From Sphingobacteriaceae bacterium (GTDB taxonomy: Bacteria > Bacteroidota > Bacteroidia > B-17B0 > Aurantibacillaceae), in assembly GCA_947480015.1 (NCBI GenBank), contig CANKBS010000015.1, positions 28,618 to 92,617 of the forward strand: a stretch of 64,000 bases of DNA, in the 5' to 3' direction. Position numbers and translations under genes: made by a program. The notes under the pieces were generated by a model. The model was not told the DNA's origin and did no database searches. It was given only the letters and a program-made list of their open reading frames with translations. Shown piece by piece: positions 1 to 8,971 of this stretch; positions within the stretch are counted from its first letter, which is position 1, and every line of letters starts with the position of its first letter.

Positions 1-2
1 AT

Positions 3-1709
3 GCGGCAGGTGACTTCTGGATGTTTGGGGGGCGCGGATTTGCTGCAGCTGGCGGTCAGGGTTATTTAAATGATCTTTGGAGATACAATTTGGCTTCTAA
101 TCAATGGACCTGGATGAGCGGCACAAATGTTACAGGTCAGTATGGTTTGTATGGTACCCAATCGGTGCCTTCTGTTACCAATGCACCCGGCGCACGATAT
201 TTCCCATCATGCTGGTATGATGCGAATGGAAATCTCTATTTATTAGGTGGTCTGGGTTTTGCCACATCTACGGTAAATTATTTAAATGACCTTTGGAAAT
301 TTAATCCTACAACGCTTACTTGGAATTGGATTGGCGGATCAAGCGCCATCAATGCAACCAGTACCTTTGGCCCGCAAGGAAATTATTCTGCTACCACCTT
401 TCCCGGAGCCCGCATGGCAAGCGCTGCCTGGAAGGATAACAATGGAAAATTCTGGATGTTTGGTGGACAAGGTTACTCGTCGGGGTATGGTGAATTAAAC
501 GAGCTTTTTATGTATGACCCGCTTACCAATCAATGGGCATGGATTAAAGGTTCTACGGCACCAAATCAAAATGGCACTTATGGCACACTCGGTGCACCGG
601 CTGTGCCCAACACACCGGGTGCGCGCACCTATAACACCTGGTGGAAGGACCTGACCGGTACCTTCTGGTTATTTGGTGGTGAAGGTTTTGATGCCGCATC
701 TACCACCGCCGATCATATGAATGATCTCTGGAAATTCGGGATCCCCTGCACAGCCGATAGCATCAAGGTATTGCCTAGCAAAACAGTGTGTAGTGGTGCA
801 AGTCTAACCTTTACCGCCATGAGCCAGGTGCCTGCTAACATTATTTGGTACAACACCCCAAGTTCAACCGCCTCCATTTCAGCTGGAACTATTTTTTCAA
901 CGGTCCCTCTTACTGCCATTTCCTCCCCGTCTGTTTACAGCTATTATGCCGAATCCAACTCCTGCACACTCAGTCCGAGAAGTGCTGTGAGTATAACGGT
1001 TAACCCATTGCCGACAATTTCAATAGCCGGACCAACCTTAGTTTGTTCAGGAACACTTAACAGTTATACCGCTAGCGGAGCGAGCACCTATACATGGAGT
1101 ACTGGAGCCACTGGACTTACCGGCACTATTAGTTCAGGGGTGTCAGGTTATACCTGCACAGTACTTGGTAACAATTCGTTTGGATGCGAGAATAGTGTTA
1201 ACTTTGTTATCAGCGTTCTTCCGGCACCTAGCCTAAGTATAACCAGTTCTCATTCCCTCATGTGTAAAGGAGAAACCGCTACAATTACAGCCAGTGGGGC
1301 TATTAGTTATACATGGACAGGTAATATCACCAGTGCAAGTTTTACAGTGAATCCCGCTCAAACCACTAGTTATACCTTAATTGCCACTGGCAGCAATGCT
1401 TGCGAAGCTAAAACAACTTTTACGCAATCGGTTAAACTATGTACAGGAATAACTGAATTAAGTAATTCGGAATTAGATTGGCAACTGTATCCAAACCCAA
1501 GTCAAGGAAATTTATCGCTGTTTTTAAATCCGTCGAAAATAGCCACACGATTGGTCATTTTAAATTCACTTGGCCAAATTGTATTTGAACAAAATCTTCT
1601 TTCGACGTTTACTACCATTAACACAAACTTAGCAGCAGGATTTTATTATGCTTATGTGAGTGGTGATGGAATTAAATCGGCCACTATCAAACTAAAAATA
1701 GAACATTAA
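3..1709 (+). CDS. Kelch-repeat surface protein with T9SS sorting domain (5' truncated)
   Basis: The reading frame is open from the first complete codon, so the gene begins before the window; the first ATG at 21 is internal. The first ~240 visible residues hold Kelch-like beta-propeller blades, with repeated FWMFGG/FWLFGG and LNDLWRY/LNDLWKF motifs. Next come Ig/PKD-like segments (GxxTYTWSTGAT type). The end is a type A T9SS sorting domain containing LYPNPSQGNLSL and finishing in a basic segment. By family knowledge such proteins cross the outer membrane through T9SS and are anchored or released outside. The substrate of the propeller cannot be told; Kelch blades usually serve binding. The stop overlaps the convergent neighbour by 4 bases. 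Confidence 0.9.
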   Translation, partial: AAGDFWMFGGRGFAAAGGQGYLNDLWRYNLASNQWTWMSGTNVTGQYGLYGTQSVPSVTNAPGARYFPSCWYDANGNLYLLGGLGFATSTVNYLNDLWKFNPTTLTWNWIGGSSAINATSTFGPQGNYSATTFPGARMASAAWKDNNGKFWMFGGQGYSSGYGELNELFMYDPLTNQWAWIKGSTAPNQNGTYGTLGAPAVPNTPGARTYNTWWKDLTGTFWLFGGEGFDAASTTADHMNDLWKFGIPCTADSIKVLPSKTVCSGASLTFTAMSQVPANIIWYNTPSSTASISAGTIFSTVPLTAISSPSVYSYYAESNSCTLSPRSAVSITVNPLPTISIAGPTLVCSGTLNSYTASGASTYTWSTGATGLTGTISSGVSGYTCTVLGNNSFGCENSVNFVISVLPAPSLSITSSHSLMCKGETATITASGAISYTWTGNITSASFTVNPAQTTSYTLIATGSNACEAKTTFTQSVKLCTGITELSNSELDWQLYPNPSQGNLSLFLNPSKIATRLVILNSLGQIVFEQNLLSTFTTINTNLAAGFYYAYVSGDGIKSATIKLKIEH

Positions 1710-3148
1710 TTTCGGCTTTGATAATACCGTAGGTAGCTGCTGCGCCAGTTTTTGTTTGCTTCGGCATTATAACGTTCCATGAGTGGGTAATTATCGGTAT
1801 TAATTAAGGTGCAAGTCTCCATACGTTCATGCAGTTCATATGGATAGTTACCAAGTGCACCTAAACAAGCGATCACAATCAAGTTTCTGTAATTTTCATT
1901 CGCCGAGGCAGAACAAAGTTTTACCTGAAAGCCCGCTTGCTTAAGTGTATTCAGCAATATGCGAGTACCTAAACCTTTAGTGCCACTTAAATACCCGTGC
2001 CAGTTGATGATTAGAAGCGCCGAATCATTTAAGTTTTGTTTTAAGCGATTCAAACTTTCTAAAGTTAGGATATGAGAAGGTTGTTCCTCAGCTTTGAAAA
2101 CATCGGCCAATACCAAATCGTATTTTGATGTGCAAGCGTTTAAAAAATATCTGGCGTCTGTTTCAAAAGTTTGAATGTTATTATCCAGAAAAAAAAAATC
2201 CTTCGCGGCTTTTATGATACGACCATCGAGTTCTACACCATCACAACGATAGTTTTTCCTTAGTAATAAATTTGCCGAGAGACCTCCTCCCAAACCTAAT
2301 ACCAGTGAAGTTTTTGGTAAGTAAGATGGATGGATAATCGTATCCAACAAACGCATGTACTCAGATACAGATCGTTTAGTCATTACATTCATTTCGGTTT
2401 GAATGATGCTGTTAATTTGTAAAATACGAACAACTTCTTTTTTTTTATTTAAAATTTCCTTCACCTCTAAATGTCCCATGAGTCCATCTGAAACCGCTAA
2501 GGACTTATAGCTCTGAGCTATAAATTGAAAATTAAGATAAGAAATAACCGCCAACATAAAGATCTGGGGGAAACGAATCATTTTTAACACACTAAACGTT
2601 GCCAATAATAGGGTGCCTCCAAATAAAAACAAACAAATGTTTAAACCGTAAGCAGGAATAAGATAGAATCCACAAAAAAAAGTCGCAAAAATACCACCTG
2701 CCGTAGATACCGCATAAACAGTGCCACTCACCTTCCCTGCCCCATCCTCAGACCTACTTTGCAAGTGAATAAACAAGGGCGAAGAGGCCCCCAAAAAAAA
2801 CACCGGTAAAAACAATAACAAGCTGCTGCTTAAAACAACTCCCGTTAAAAACGGAAGATAAGAAATACGAGGCACGACATAATAACTAATAACAGGCATG
2901 GCCATCACAAATAAGGCAGCCAAACTTAATACTTGAAACAAGGTTGCAGGAAGGTTTGATTTTTTATGACTTAACCAGCCACCTGCAAAGTATCCTAGTG
3001 CCAGTGCAACTAGGGTGATGCCCATCACGGCAGCCCAAACAAATAAACTGCTACCAAAAATTGGAGCAAGCAACTTGGCCCCACATAGTTCGGCGGCCAT
3101 TACTGCTGCACCTTCTATAAAACTCAGTAACAATAATCGTTTAAGCAT
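1706..3148 (-). CDS. Membrane-anchored spermidine-synthase-like protein
   Basis: This 480-residue protein has an N-terminal half of hydrophobic helices (about residues 1-215, with the motif AAELCGAKLLAPIFGSSLFVW). A cytoplasmic SpeE-like Rossmann domain follows, with LGLGGGLSANLL as the nucleotide-binding loop, GVELD for the acidic residue, and FETDARYFL and YDLVLADVF where spermidine synthases hold substrate-contacting aspartates. Fused proteins of this type are common in Bacteroidota. Their true substrate is mostly unknown, so a role in polyamine synthesis is not implied. It lies 8 bases downstream of the kinase-like gene and is probably co-transcribed with it. Confidence 0.82.
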   Translation of the reverse strand: MLKRLLLLSFIEGAAVMAAELCGAKLLAPIFGSSLFVWAAVMGITLVALALGYFAGGWLSHKKSNLPATLFQVLSLAALFVMAMPVISYYVVPRISYLPFLTGVVLSSSLLLFLPVFFLGASSPLFIHLQSRSEDGAGKVSGTVYAVSTAGGIFATFFCGFYLIPAYGLNICLFLFGGTLLLATFSVLKMIRFPQIFMLAVISYLNFQFIAQSYKSLAVSDGLMGHLEVKEILNKKKEVVRILQINSIIQTEMNVMTKRSVSEYMRLLDTIIHPSYLPKTSLVLGLGGGLSANLLLRKNYRCDGVELDGRIIKAAKDFFFLDNNIQTFETDARYFLNACTSKYDLVLADVFKAEEQPSHILTLESLNRLKQNLNDSALLIINWHGYLSGTKGLGTRILLNTLKQAGFQVKLCSASANENYRNLIVIACLGALGNYPYELHERMETCTLINTDNYPLMERYNAEANKNWRSSYLRYYQSRN

Positions 3149-3156
3149 GTGTCTAA

Positions 3157-4002
3157 TTATTGTGTGTGAAATGCGATCAATCCTTCCATGGGCGATTGAA
3201 TAACATTACCCATTTCGTAACCATGTTTCTTTGCCACTTTTGCAATTAATTCCTTATAATAATACCCTATCGATCCAACCGTATGTACTTTGTATTTTTT
3301 AGAATTACTGTATTTGTTTATTTGTTGTACAAAAAATGTATCAAAACATTCTTCCAACACACGCATCACATCAGCGTATTGCAAGTGTTTACTAACAAAC
3401 AAACTTACGGTAGCTAAGTATTTTGCGGGCACACTGTTTTTATAAACATTATCCAGAATCACCTCCCTATTAAAGCCAGCTGCTTCAAAAGCTTTAACCA
3501 AGTCGGCTTGTAAACGATCTTCAAAATAATCGCGAATAAAACACTTACCAATCTGCGAGCCTCCGCCATGGTCGCTCCACAAATAGCCTGTAGAAGGGAC
3601 ATTTTCAAGAATGTGAGATCCATCATACAAACAACTGTTGCTGCCGGTACCTAAAATAGAGGCAATGCCCCAATCGCGTTTACATAAAGCTCTGGCGGCT
3701 GCTAATAAATCATGTGAGACATTTATTTTTGAAATATCGAGGGTAAGTGATAAACACTCTTCAATTAACCTACATTTTTCGGGCGTAGAACAACCGGCCC
3801 CATAATAATGAATTTCCGTTACCAGATGTAAAACCTCTGGTAAATGTGGTTTTAAATGGTTTAGAATTTCAAGATTGATTTGATCGCGTGTTTGAAAGTA
3901 AGGATTAAAACCAATGGTTTTCACTTGCTTAATAATTTCCGAACCTTTTAAAAGAGTCCAATCCGTTTTAGTAGAGCCGCTATCGGCAATCATCACATAC
4001 AT
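3157..4002 (-). CDS. BadF/BadG/BcrA/BcrD-type ATPase, GlcNAc-kinase-like
   Basis: A 281-residue member of the ASKHA (actin/hexokinase-fold) superfamily. The phosphate-1 motif is IADSGSTKTDW near residue 5, phosphate-2 is ILGTGSNSCLYDG near 118, and the GGGSQIGK loop is near 146. GAGCSTPEKC and the C-terminal HTVGSIGYYYKELI match the BadF/N-acetylglucosamine-kinase group of Bacteroidota. The likely reaction is ATP-dependent phosphorylation of an amino sugar, possibly in peptidoglycan sugar recycling, but the substrate is inferred from family only. It lies just past the rpsP terminator and is the first gene of a two-gene unit with the spermidine-synthase-like gene. Confidence 0.82.
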   Translation of the reverse strand: MYVMIADSGSTKTDWTLLKGSEIIKQVKTIGFNPYFQTRDQINLEILNHLKPHLPEVLHLVTEIHYYGAGCSTPEKCRLIEECLSLTLDISKINVSHDLLAAARALCKRDWGIASILGTGSNSCLYDGSHILENVPSTGYLWSDHGGGSQIGKCFIRDYFEDRLQADLVKAFEAAGFNREVILDNVYKNSVPAKYLATVSLFVSKHLQYADVMRVLEECFDTFFVQQINKYSNSKKYKVHTVGSIGYYYKELIAKVAKKHGYEMGNVIQSPMEGLIAFHTQ

Positions 4003-4016
4003 GCGCGCAAAATAGC

Positions 4017-4049
4017 AAAAAAAAGCCGTCCCAAAATTGAGACGGCTTT
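4017..4049 (-). terminator. Rho-independent terminator of rpsP
   Basis: The stem AAAGCCGTC/GACGGCTTT (4022-4030 and 4041-4049) is followed on the minus strand by a run of T residues. It sits directly after the rpsP stop and before the kinase-like gene, which therefore needs its own promoter or read-through. Confidence 0.85.
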
Positions 4050-4067
4050 CTAAAAATAAAAATATTA

Positions 4068-4610
4068 TTAACCGTTAGTTTCCTCAGTTGCTGGAGCATC
4101 TGCTATTGGAGCATCTGCTACTGGAGCTTCCTCTGCCGGAGCAGCCTGACTTGCAGCAATTTTAGCAGCCACTTTTACTGCTTTAGCGTCTTTCGAAGCA
4201 CTTTCAGCTTTATGACGATCACTCGCTTTTTGAGAACTTTCAGATTTTAACTTGTCGTGTTTGCCAAGAATTTTACCTGATTTTTCATCTAACCATTTGT
4301 TGAATTTTTCTTCAACTTGCGCTTCGGTTAACGCACCTTTTTTCATACCTTCAATTAAGTGCTTTTTCATCATAACACCTTTGTACGATAAAATCGCACG
4401 AGCGGTATCAGTTGGTTGAGCGCCTTTCATTAACCAATTCAAAGTAGAATCGAAATTAATGTCAATTGTTGCCGGATTTGAATTAGGATTGTAGGTACCT
4501 AATTTTTCGATAAATTTTCCATCGCGTGGTGCACGACCATCCGCAACTACCAAATGATAAAAAGCTGAATCTTTTTTACCATGTCTTTGTAGTCTAATCT
4601 TTACTGCCAT
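4068..4610 (-). CDS. rpsP: 30S ribosomal protein S16
   Basis: The first ~85 residues are canonical S16 ([26 protein letters not shown] is split here as [13 protein letters not shown] and [26 protein letters not shown]). S16 binds the 5' domain of 16S rRNA and stabilises the small subunit. The protein is 180 residues, about twice the length in E. coli. The extra C-terminal ~95 residues are rich in Ala, Lys, Glu and Pro, ending in [15 protein letters not shown] long tail of this kind is usual for Bacteroidota. A promoter lies immediately upstream and a terminator immediately downstream, so the gene looks monocistronic. Confidence 0.97.
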   Translation of the reverse strand: MAVKIRLQRHGKKDSAFYHLVVADGRAPRDGKFIEKLGTYNPNSNPATIDINFDSTLNWLMKGAQPTDTARAILSYKGVMMKKHLIEGMKKGALTEAQVEEKFNKWLDEKSGKILGKHDKLKSESSQKASDRHKAESASKDAKAVKVAAKIAASQAAPAEEAPVADAPIADAPATEETNG

Positions 4611-4636
4611 TTTTTATTGTTTTTAAATTAAGGTCG

Positions 4637-4667
4637 CAAATATCGTAATTTATTCTGGTTTTTACAA
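4637..4667 (-). promoter_or_regulatory. Bacteroidota-type promoter of rpsP
   Basis: On the minus strand TTG (4667-4665) is followed by a 20-base spacer and GATATTTG (4644-4637), a 7 of 8 match to the Bacteroidota -7 consensus TAnnTTTG. It sits 27 bases upstream of the rpsP ATG. Confidence 0.6.
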
Positions 4668-4707
4668 AAATCGTTTAAAATAACTTACTTAAACCCATAA
4701 AAAGTAC

Positions 4708-4715
4708 TACTTTTG
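4708..4715 (+). promoter_or_regulatory. -7 promoter element of the universal stress gene
   Basis: TACTTTTG is an exact match to the Bacteroidota -7 consensus TAnnTTTG and lies 20 bases before the ATG at 4736. No good TTG is seen at the usual distance upstream. It forms a divergent promoter region with rpsP. Confidence 0.5.
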
Positions 4716-4735
4716 TTTCTGCTAAACCTATATTC

Positions 4736-5563
4736 ATGCAAATTAAAGAAAGAGGAGTTATTTTAATTCCGATTGATTTTACTAAACAATCCTTAGCAGC
4801 GATCAAGCAGTCTTACAATCTTGCTAAGTACACGCATTCTAAATTAGTTCTTTTAAATGCATTTGAGGATGCGGAAGATGAAAGTAGAGATGCCCTAGAT
4901 AAATTGGCTAAACTAACTGAGCACGAAAGTGGTGTGCCAACCGAATACCTAAGTTTAAAAGGGGATATTTATGCCCTTAGTGATAAAATTGCTGAAGAAA
5001 TAAAGGCAACCCTCATTATTGCCGGTCTCGAAAGCCATATGCGTTTTCGTAACATCATAGGTTCAAGCGCCTCAAAACTTATTCGTAAAGCACCTTGTCC
5101 TGTTATTACCATTCGTGGAAACGATCACCGTGATGGATGTGAAAATATTTTATTACCCCTCGATCTTTCACCCGAAACCCGCGAAAAAACAGATACCGCA
5201 GTGCAATTTGCCCGTTATTTTGGTGCAAGTATCCGTATATTGGGTGTTTTTGATGAAAAAGATACGGATTATGAAAATAAACTTCTAGCCTACTCTTTTC
5301 AGGTAAAACAATTCATAAAAAGCAAGGGCATTTCCTGTACCAATAAATCCATTCCTACCAACGATATTGCTCAAACTGTGGTTGATTATGGTAATAAAAT
5401 TGAAGCCGATTTAATTATGATTATGAACAAACCCGGCCTAAATGTGGGGGAGTTTTTTAAAGGGACCGATTCACAACGCATTGTTGATATCTCTAACATT
5501 CCTGTTATGACCATTCAACCAATGAAACGTGAAAATATGATGAGTTTCGGTACAGGATTCTAA
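4736..5563 (+). CDS. Tandem-domain universal stress protein (UspA family)
   Basis: The 275 residues contain two UspA folds, about 5-130 and 135-262. The first begins with GVILIPIDFTKQSLAAIKQ and ends in LIRKAPCPVITIRG; the second begins with NILLPLDLSPETREKTDTAVQFAR and ends with ISNIPVMTIQP. UspA proteins are cytoplasmic and usually bind ATP or another ligand during stress. Here the glycine-rich ATP loop is recognisable only in the first half (GSSASKLIRKAPCPV). The gene stands alone and converges with the DUF4835 gene, with only 3 bases between the stops. Confidence 0.88.
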   Translation: MQIKERGVILIPIDFTKQSLAAIKQSYNLAKYTHSKLVLLNAFEDAEDESRDALDKLAKLTEHESGVPTEYLSLKGDIYALSDKIAEEIKATLIIAGLESHMRFRNIIGSSASKLIRKAPCPVITIRGNDHRDGCENILLPLDLSPETREKTDTAVQFARYFGASIRILGVFDEKDTDYENKLLAYSFQVKQFIKSKGISCTNKSIPTNDIAQTVVDYGNKIEADLIMIMNKPGLNVGEFFKGTDSQRIVDISNIPVMTIQPMKRENMMSFGTGF

Positions 5564-5566
5564 AAC

Positions 5567-6493
5567 TTAAGTACCCTGAATTTTTGAATACTTGGTTGTG
5601 CCGGCAGGATCAACCAGGGTTAGTGTTTCGATAGCCTTCGTCTTTTCTTCGGGAGTTCCTCCTTTAAAAATATTAATTAACTCATCGCGTTTAGCATTAA
5701 AAAACACTTGCATGTTAATGGATGCAGGTCTAACCCGATACACCGGAATTAATAATTCTAGCGACTTTAAAATGGCCGCCCTGCCATCATCAGGACTTTC
5801 ATACATTTTATCCAAACCATTCATGCAATACTCATACATGCAATCGCGTATGCCTTTAAATACGGGTTGCAGCGTGTTTTCTACCAACCAATAACGACCT
5901 TTTTGGCTCACACCACCATCGTTACTTTTCCAACCGGACTCCGGTGCATTTTGAGCGTTTTGTACTACCAGTTGGGCTTTTTGCCAGTATGGTGTGCCTC
6001 CTAATGGTGCAAAGGAATCATAATCGGCCGCTAAAATAACATAAGCATAATACTGTAAAACCGAAGTTAAATTATTTTGAAAGGTGTTGATGTTAAATTC
6101 CAATTGGGTAAACTGTTGAAATTTAAATTGAAATTTATCATCTTCAACATTTAAAACCGGGGTGTAAAAACCACTTTTATAAACCGGCCGACGACTCTGA
6201 ACTTGAATGGTGCCGCCATATTCATCACTTCCTAAGGATTCTTTTATAATGATGAGTATCGAACATTCGATTTTTTCCTGACTGGTAAAGTTTTCATTTG
6301 TCCAACGCGTGTTATTCATGAAGGCAGTCACCACACTTTTCATCTGATCGAAAATTTGTTTGTTGGTAGAACCTTGTATTTGAGTATAATTAATTTCAAT
6401 GGTACAATTCAATTCCTGTGCTGAACCCGAAACCCAAAGCAAGCAAAACAAAGAGACAAGAATAACTTTTATTTTATTAAAAAATGGAAACAT
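5567..6493 (-). CDS. DUF4835 family secreted protein
   Basis: The ATG at 6493 was chosen because it opens a good signal peptide (MFPFFNKIKVILVSLFCLLW, cleaved after SGSAQ near residue 26); the longer frame would overlap coaBC. The mature part starts with LNCTIEINYTQIQGSTNKQIF, the hallmark of DUF4835. Family members sit beside coaBC across Bacteroidota and their function is unknown; an envelope location is likely. The protein is 308 residues and complete. It lies 10 bases after the coaBC stop, at the end of the bamD-rpoZ-coaBC run. Confidence 0.85.
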   Translation of the reverse strand: MFPFFNKIKVILVSLFCLLWVSGSAQELNCTIEINYTQIQGSTNKQIFDQMKSVVTAFMNNTRWTNENFTSQEKIECSILIIIKESLGSDEYGGTIQVQSRRPVYKSGFYTPVLNVEDDKFQFKFQQFTQLEFNINTFQNNLTSVLQYYAYVILAADYDSFAPLGGTPYWQKAQLVVQNAQNAPESGWKSNDGGVSQKGRYWLVENTLQPVFKGIRDCMYEYCMNGLDKMYESPDDGRAAILKSLELLIPVYRVRPASINMQVFFNAKRDELINIFKGGTPEEKTKAIETLTLVDPAGTTKYSKIQGT

Positions 6494-6503
6494 GATGCTA
6501 AAA

Positions 6504-7706
6504 TTACTTTTTAGATTTAATGAAGTCAATAATATAGTGCACAATATCCGCCGCAACTTCCTCCTTCGATTTTAACTCGAAATGGGTGATTTTATTGTGT
6601 TTATTCAAAATACTTATTTTGTTGGTATTGCCTCCAAATCCACTTCCTTCATCTATCGCCGAGTTTGCTACAATTAAATCTAGATTTTTATTCTTTAACT
6701 TCTTCGTAGCATTTTCAATTAGGTTATGGGTTTCAAGCGCAAATCCAACCAAACATTGGTTTTCTTTTTGTTTACCAAGTTCTGCAAGAATATCTTGTGT
6801 TTTCACCAATTCAAGATCAATTCCAAATTCCTGTTTTTTTATTTTCTCTTCACTTATCTGCTTTGGCTTGTAATCGGCCACCGCAGCACTGCAAATAACA
6901 ATGTCCTGCTGTTTATAATTGGCCAAAGTTGCCTCATACATTTGCTCACTCGATTCAACACGAATTAATGAAATGTGTTTATTGTTAAGCTTAAGGCTAC
7001 TAGGACCCAAGACCAACGTAACTTTAGCGCCTAATGCAGCTAAATGTTGCGCTAAGGCTACACCCATTTTGCCACTGCTACGGTTACCAATAAAACGCAC
7101 CGGATCAATTGCCTCGTAGGTAGGACCGGCATTTACCAGAGCCGATTTGCCAAGTAATGGGAGGTCTTTTGTGAAATAATTTTTTATAAAAGCGACAATA
7201 GTTTCAGGTTCTGCCATGCGACCCTCACCTAGTAAACCACTAGCTAGTTCACCACTTTCCGCGGGAATGATATGATTTCCGAATGAACTTACTTTTTCAA
7301 TGTTCTGTTTTACCGTAGGATGTTGGTACATCTCCAAATCCATTGCCGGTGCCAATACAACTTTTGAACGCATTGAGAAGTAAACAGCCATTAAAATGGC
7401 GTCGCATTGCCCTCCAGCCATTTTAGCCAAAGTGTTGGCTGTTACTGGGGCCACCAACATCATGTCGGCCCACTCCGAAAGTGCTACGTGATTATTCCAG
7501 TTATGAGAAGCGTCAAAAAAATCGGTCCACACCTCGTTTTTGCTTAATACAGAAAGCGTTTGAGGAGTCACAAATTGTGTGGCTGCCTGGCTTAGCACCA
7601 CTTTTACCTGAGCGCCATTTTTAACCAGTAAACGCACTAAATGCGCACACTTGTAGGCAGCTATGCCGCCACTAATTCCTAAAACTATTTTTTTATTGCT
7701 TAACAT
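6504..7706 (-). CDS. coaBC: Bifunctional CoaBC: 4'-phosphopantothenoylcysteine decarboxylase / phosphopantothenate-cysteine ligase
   Basis: This 400-residue protein makes coenzyme A: it joins 4'-phosphopantothenate to cysteine and then decarboxylates the product. The N-terminal flavoprotein half (1-~185) has GISGGIAAYK, the active-site His segment SHNWNNHVALSEWADMML, and APAMDLEMY, where Asp stands for the usual Asn of the PxMNxxMW motif. The C-terminal ligase half has NAGPTYEAIDPVRFIGNRSS with GKMG, and AAVADYKPK. Both halves are complete. A terminator-like hairpin lies between rpoZ and this gene, so some transcription probably starts locally. Confidence 0.96.
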   Translation of the reverse strand: MLSNKKIVLGISGGIAAYKCAHLVRLLVKNGAQVKVVLSQAATQFVTPQTLSVLSKNEVWTDFFDASHNWNNHVALSEWADMMLVAPVTANTLAKMAGGQCDAILMAVYFSMRSKVVLAPAMDLEMYQHPTVKQNIEKVSSFGNHIIPAESGELASGLLGEGRMAEPETIVAFIKNYFTKDLPLLGKSALVNAGPTYEAIDPVRFIGNRSSGKMGVALAQHLAALGAKVTLVLGPSSLKLNNKHISLIRVESSEQMYEATLANYKQQDIVICSAAVADYKPKQISEEKIKKQEFGIDLELVKTQDILAELGKQKENQCLVGFALETHNLIENATKKLKNKNLDLIVANSAIDEGSGFGGNTNKISILNKHNKITHFELKSKEEVAADIVHYIIDFIKSKK

Positions 7707-7714
7707 AAGCCTAT

Positions 7715-7755
7715 TTAAAACAAAAAGGCAGTAGAGCCATGTGCTTACTGCCTTT
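7715..7755 (-). terminator. Terminator or attenuator between rpoZ-like gene and coaBC
   Basis: The stem AAAGGCAGTA/TACTGCCTTT (7724-7733 and 7746-7755) is followed on the minus strand by TTTTTGTTTT. It lies in the 67-base gap between the rpoZ-like stop and the coaBC start and may end part of the bamD-rpoZ transcript. Confidence 0.7.
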
Positions 7756-7773
7756 ATAAACTTTTGCCCTTTA

Positions 7774-8100
7774 TTATTTAGGGTCTTTACTTGGATTACG
7801 GTAGTATACCTTTTCTTCTAAAAACTCTTGAATAGAGATTAAAGTTGGTTTAGGTAACTTTTCGTAATGTTTGGAAATTTCAATTTGCTCTCTATTTTCA
7901 AATACTTCTTCTAAATTATCTGTATGACTGCTAAATTCTTGCAACTTACCGGATAATTCTTCTTTAATTTCAGTACTGATCTGATTCGCACGTTTACTCA
8001 TAATTGAAACTGCTTCGTAAATATTGCCGGTTTCTCCGTCAAATCTTCGAATGTCGCGGGTTACAATACTTTGTTCGGCGTTCGTTTTTTTAAAATCCAT
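7774..8100 (-). CDS. rpoZ: RNA polymerase omega/Rpb6-like subunit
   Basis: This 108-residue protein has the omega signature GNIYEAVSIMSKRANQIS near residue 25, followed by acidic helices. Omega aids assembly and stability of the RNA polymerase beta-prime subunit. In Bacteroidota the divergent rpoZ sits between bamD and coaBC, exactly as here. Its start overlaps the end of bamD by 11 bases, which suggests translational coupling. Confidence 0.88.
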   Translation of the reverse strand: MDFKKTNAEQSIVTRDIRRFDGETGNIYEAVSIMSKRANQISTEIKEELSGKLQEFSSHTDNLEEVFENREQIEISKHYEKLPKPTLISIQEFLEEKVYYRNPSKDPK

Positions 8101-8899
8101 GTTTATTAAGGTTTTCTTTTAATCGTTTACTGCTATTATAAATACTTTCTGCGCGGCTAAGATACGAACTTTTAGGGTATAAATCCAAGAATTTCACATA
8201 ATTTTCAATAGCTGCGTTCAATCTCTCCTCTTTTTTAGTGTAAATACTGTTAATGGCCAAGGAGTAATAGGAATTAATAATAATAAAATACATTTCCTCA
8301 TCATAATTACTCGAAGGATATTCCTTCAAAAAAATCTTTGCCGCAACTACACTGGCTTTCCAATCACTTAATTTATAATATTGTTTAATTATTTCGTAAT
8401 CCTTTCTTTCAAGCTTATTCCGCAATTGATCGATAAGAAGATTGCAGGTATCCATGCGTTTACTTTCAGGAAAAACATCGATAAAGGACTGAAATTCTTT
8501 AATGGCATTTTTTGTATAGGTTTGATCGAGTTTGTAATTGGGTGAATTTAAAAAATAACAAAAAGCATTCATGTAATAACATTCTTCAAGGTGTTTACCT
8601 GCCGGAAATTGCCGTGTATAATTTTTAAAATGGTACTGACTTAAAATATAATCCCCTAAATAAAACTCACTCCAAGTATAGTAATAATACACTTCTTCTG
8701 CCCGTTCGGTGCCTTTTACAACAGGTATTAACTCTTCATACAATTGTGATGACCGAATATAATAAGCCTTGTCGTAATATTCTTTGGCCTTACTTAATTT
8801 TAATTCGTAATTGGTGCTCTTTAAAAGTTTATTGTACTTATCGCAAGAGGCAACTACCAAAGCAAATACAACAAAAGCAAGTATGATTTTTGTTTTCAG
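8090..8899 (-). CDS. bamD: Outer membrane assembly lipoprotein BamD, probable CTG start
   Basis: The TPR-type repeats (residues ~30-240; KAKEYYDKAYYIRSSQLYEEL and AIENYVKFLDLYPKSSYLSR) identify BamD, the lipoprotein partner of BamA that helps insert beta-barrels in the outer membrane. The first ordinary start codon (TTG at 8860) leaves only a few residues before the lipobox cysteine. The frame stays open upstream and reads KTKIILAFVVFALVVASC, a full lipoprotein signal with K residues, hydrophobic core and lipobox VASC. No ATG, GTG or other TTG exists between that signal and the in-frame stop near 8938, so the start is probably CTG at 8899, or possibly ATT further up. It is the first gene of the rpoZ-coaBC-DUF4835 cluster. 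Confidence 0.82.
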   Translation of the reverse strand: MKTKIILAFVVFALVVASCDKYNKLLKSTNYELKLSKAKEYYDKAYYIRSSQLYEELIPVVKGTERAEEVYYYYTWSEFYLGDYILSQYHFKNYTRQFPAGKHLEECYYMNAFCYFLNSPNYKLDQTYTKNAIKEFQSFIDVFPESKRMDTCNLLIDQLRNKLERKDYEIIKQYYKLSDWKASVVAAKIFLKEYPSSNYDEEMYFIIINSYYSLAINSIYTKKEERLNAAIENYVKFLDLYPKSSYLSRAESIYNSSKRLKENLNKHGF

Positions 8900-8971
8900 A
8901 ACTGTAAAAATACTCTTTTTAAGAAGACTAAAAATTCATCAAAGCACGATTTTATTCAATAAGGGGCGAAA

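Noticed and set aside
1706..3148. Polyamine synthesis gene
   Set aside because: Only the SpeE-like fold is evident; membrane-fused members have no proven polyamine activity, so I kept a neutral name.
4068..4350. The long tail of S16 as an unusual fusion
   Set aside because: Ala/Lys/Glu-rich C-terminal extensions are normal for S16 in Bacteroidota.
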